Below, piece by piece: positions 58,228-60,000 of a stretch of 60,000 bases of DNA. The notes beneath the pieces were generated by a model. That model was not told the origin of the DNA and did not search any database. It saw nothing but the letters and a program-made list of their open reading frames with translations. Position numbers and translations under genes: made by a program. This DNA comes from Apostichopus japonicus (Eukaryota > Echinodermata > Holothuroidea > Aspidochirotida > Stichopodidae): positions 2,725,501 through 2,785,500 of the forward strand of contig NC_092576.1 of the NCBI RefSeq assembly GCF_037975245.1, given 5' to 3'. The stretch's first letter is position 1. Every line of letters starts with the position of its first letter.

Positions 58228-58870
58228 AGTGCGCGTTAGTGCCAATGATCTAGAAATAGCTGCCCCACCCCAACCTTCCTTCACTCCTCCCGCTTAAACT
58301 GTACAGTAATGTATGTAGCAAACGCATACATGTTTAATGCAAAATGGCGGCTAATCTGTGTTAGACACAACATTAATTTGAATGCTTTAGATATTCATTC
58401 GAAAATGAGCATAGTTTACTTACCTCAATATGTATACGATTCTTCCAGAATTTGTGAAGACGGCGATTAAATTATGCCTCTATATAGAACACAAAATGTT
58501 CATTGGCACTATTATAATTATATGCTCTTCGTATGAAGCCTCTTCAATTTTCTGCAGTTTTTGGTTGGCTAATCAATGTTTTACTGCCACAGTATCCTTA
58601 CAAAACAGGAAAATGTTCCATATGGTCTTTGTTGCCAGTATATATCTGTCTACACTTTGCCAATGTTTGCAGCAGCATAGTAAAATAAGCGCACGTGCAT
58701 ATTGAAAGGTGTTAACTAGATCACAATCAACACACATACACATTTGGATATGCCAGACGGAAACAAAAAGTGCAAGGGCATTTCCAAAACAACCTTTGTC
58801 TGTAACGTCGGTGCTTCCAAACGAATTGTTTTGGCTGAATGTGTTAAGTGAAGTATGAAAATTGTACAGG
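58228..58870 (+). repeat. Tandem duplication, copy 2
   Basis: Second, shorter copy of 57013-57760, about 1.2 kb downstream in the same orientation, clearly diverged with many small indels. Confidence 0.85.
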
Positions 58871-58899
58871 TATAAACATAGTTCAGCAAAATGCCAAAC

Positions 58900-60000
58900 T
58901 GAGTCTTCCGTTTGCCAATGCATCGTACGTTGTGTAATCGTTGAACATAAATCTACCTGGGAGTATGTGTGTCTCTCATTTAACTCTATCTTGTTTTATC
59001 GTAGGCTAAAACCAATGTCATTTGGGGCAAGCGAGGGGTGGGTGGGAGAGACATTTGATTGGGGATCCCGATTTTGTTTCCTGTTTGAATTCTTTTACAT
59101 ATATCATATCAGAAAGACAAACATAGTGCTCTTTTACAATTTTTCCAGTAGCATGATTCTTGTTTATTGTCCAATATCTGGACTTTAATACATTTGGACA
59201 ATATAACCTTTCATATATTGTAAGACAGCCAAATGTTCGGTGGCCTAAACACAAATATCGTTATCGCAGTGTAATAATGAGTTATTATTTGTAACAAGCG
59301 CGAGTCACGTACGATTGCTAGCTTAGCTTCATAACACGCTGTCCGTGCAACAACTTATGACGAATCATAGAAAGGATGAGAACGCACGTTGTCGTCGTCG
59401 TTGTGCATATGGTTCGTGACATTCCATAGAGTGCAGTTAGGTAGGCTATATGTATTTTATTACGCAGTGGCCAACTGTAGGCTTGTTATATGCTGTAGGC
59501 TTGTTATATGCTACAGGCTAAATTTAGCTAAGTGCATCTGCCAAACTAAGTAGCTGAATCAGTAGGCCTGAATGTTACGATTATAATCGAGTGAACGGAG
59601 CTGACGAGATTTCAAGATCAAAAGAGCACTGGCAACACCATGCAAAAAAAAACAACAACAAAAAAACACGGTTTTTAACATTTTTTCGACACTGAAAGGG
59701 GTGGTAGCAGTTTCTCCCACTGCTCAACCCCCCCCTCCCACCCCCTGGCTACGTACCTGATCAGATGAACATGAGGTCCAATACTACGAGAAATTTCCAC
59801 CTAAACCGCCTCGGTGTACGTAATTCACCAATCTATTCTATGGAACTACATCCATTCCCATTCTTAAATCTACTTTAGCTCATTTCAGCAACTCTCCTCT
59901 CCTTCCTCCACCCCCCCCCCACCACCCAGGTAGCTACTTATGTAACCACTGAAAAGTGTTAAGAGAAACAACAAGTGTCAATTAGTGTATGTTTGATCAA
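58900..60000. other. No gene seen
   Basis: A 78-codon minus-strand frame (59018-59254) and a 108-codon plus-strand frame (58862-59188) overlap one another and show no motif or splice context. C homopolymers and a transposon-like end lie near 59730-59760. Confidence 0.4.

Overview
The window looks like AT-rich nuclear DNA from a marine invertebrate deuterostome, with an echinoderm as best guess. The reasons are split genes with GT-AG introns, tRNA-derived SINEs, foldback-type inverted repeats of the general kind described in sea urchins, and many families of short tandem repeats. No bacterial-style operon, rRNA gene or CRISPR array is present. The species call is inference.

Layout. 1-2.3 kb is non-coding with one perfect hairpin. 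2.7-12.4 kb is a repeat-rich block in which three pairs of inverted tandem-repeat arms lie one inside the other: 15-bp units at 2.7 and 12.1-12.4 kb, about 25-bp units at 5.2 and 9.3-9.6 kb, and 21-bp units at 7.1-7.5 and 7.8-8.5 kb. The middle element interrupts an exon-like reading frame on the minus strand and has a 6-bp target duplication. 13.6-23.3 kb holds a decayed reverse transcriptase piece, a 65-bp satellite, and exons of what appear to be two tandem copies of an uncharacterised gene family (the SAMD3-like type; name from memory, low confidence). The first copy ends in a clean terminal exon; the second is visibly degraded.

19.8-28.6 kb and 29.96-35.35 kb are two copies of one segmental duplication. 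Each carries a single-exon drug/metabolite transporter (EamA/SLC35G-like). The first copy (26552-27466) is intact. The second has a TAA at codon 26, yet its remaining 278 codons are open.

37.9-50.8 kb on the minus strand is a complete 15-exon calcium-activated chloride channel regulator (CLCA) gene. I assembled it by hand from splice sites with consistent phases; it encodes 1037 residues with signal peptide, zinc-protease motif, VWA domain with MIDAS, fibronectin-III-like region and C-terminal transmembrane helix. This is the best supported gene in the window.

51.9-53.1 kb is a SINE, a 51-bp tandem array and a degenerate repeat. 55.25-55.62 kb contains two phase-matched terminal exons of an unidentified minus-strand gene. 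57.0-58.9 kb is a diverged tandem duplication with long TA tracts. No functional link between CLCA, the transporters and the repeats can be read from the sequence.
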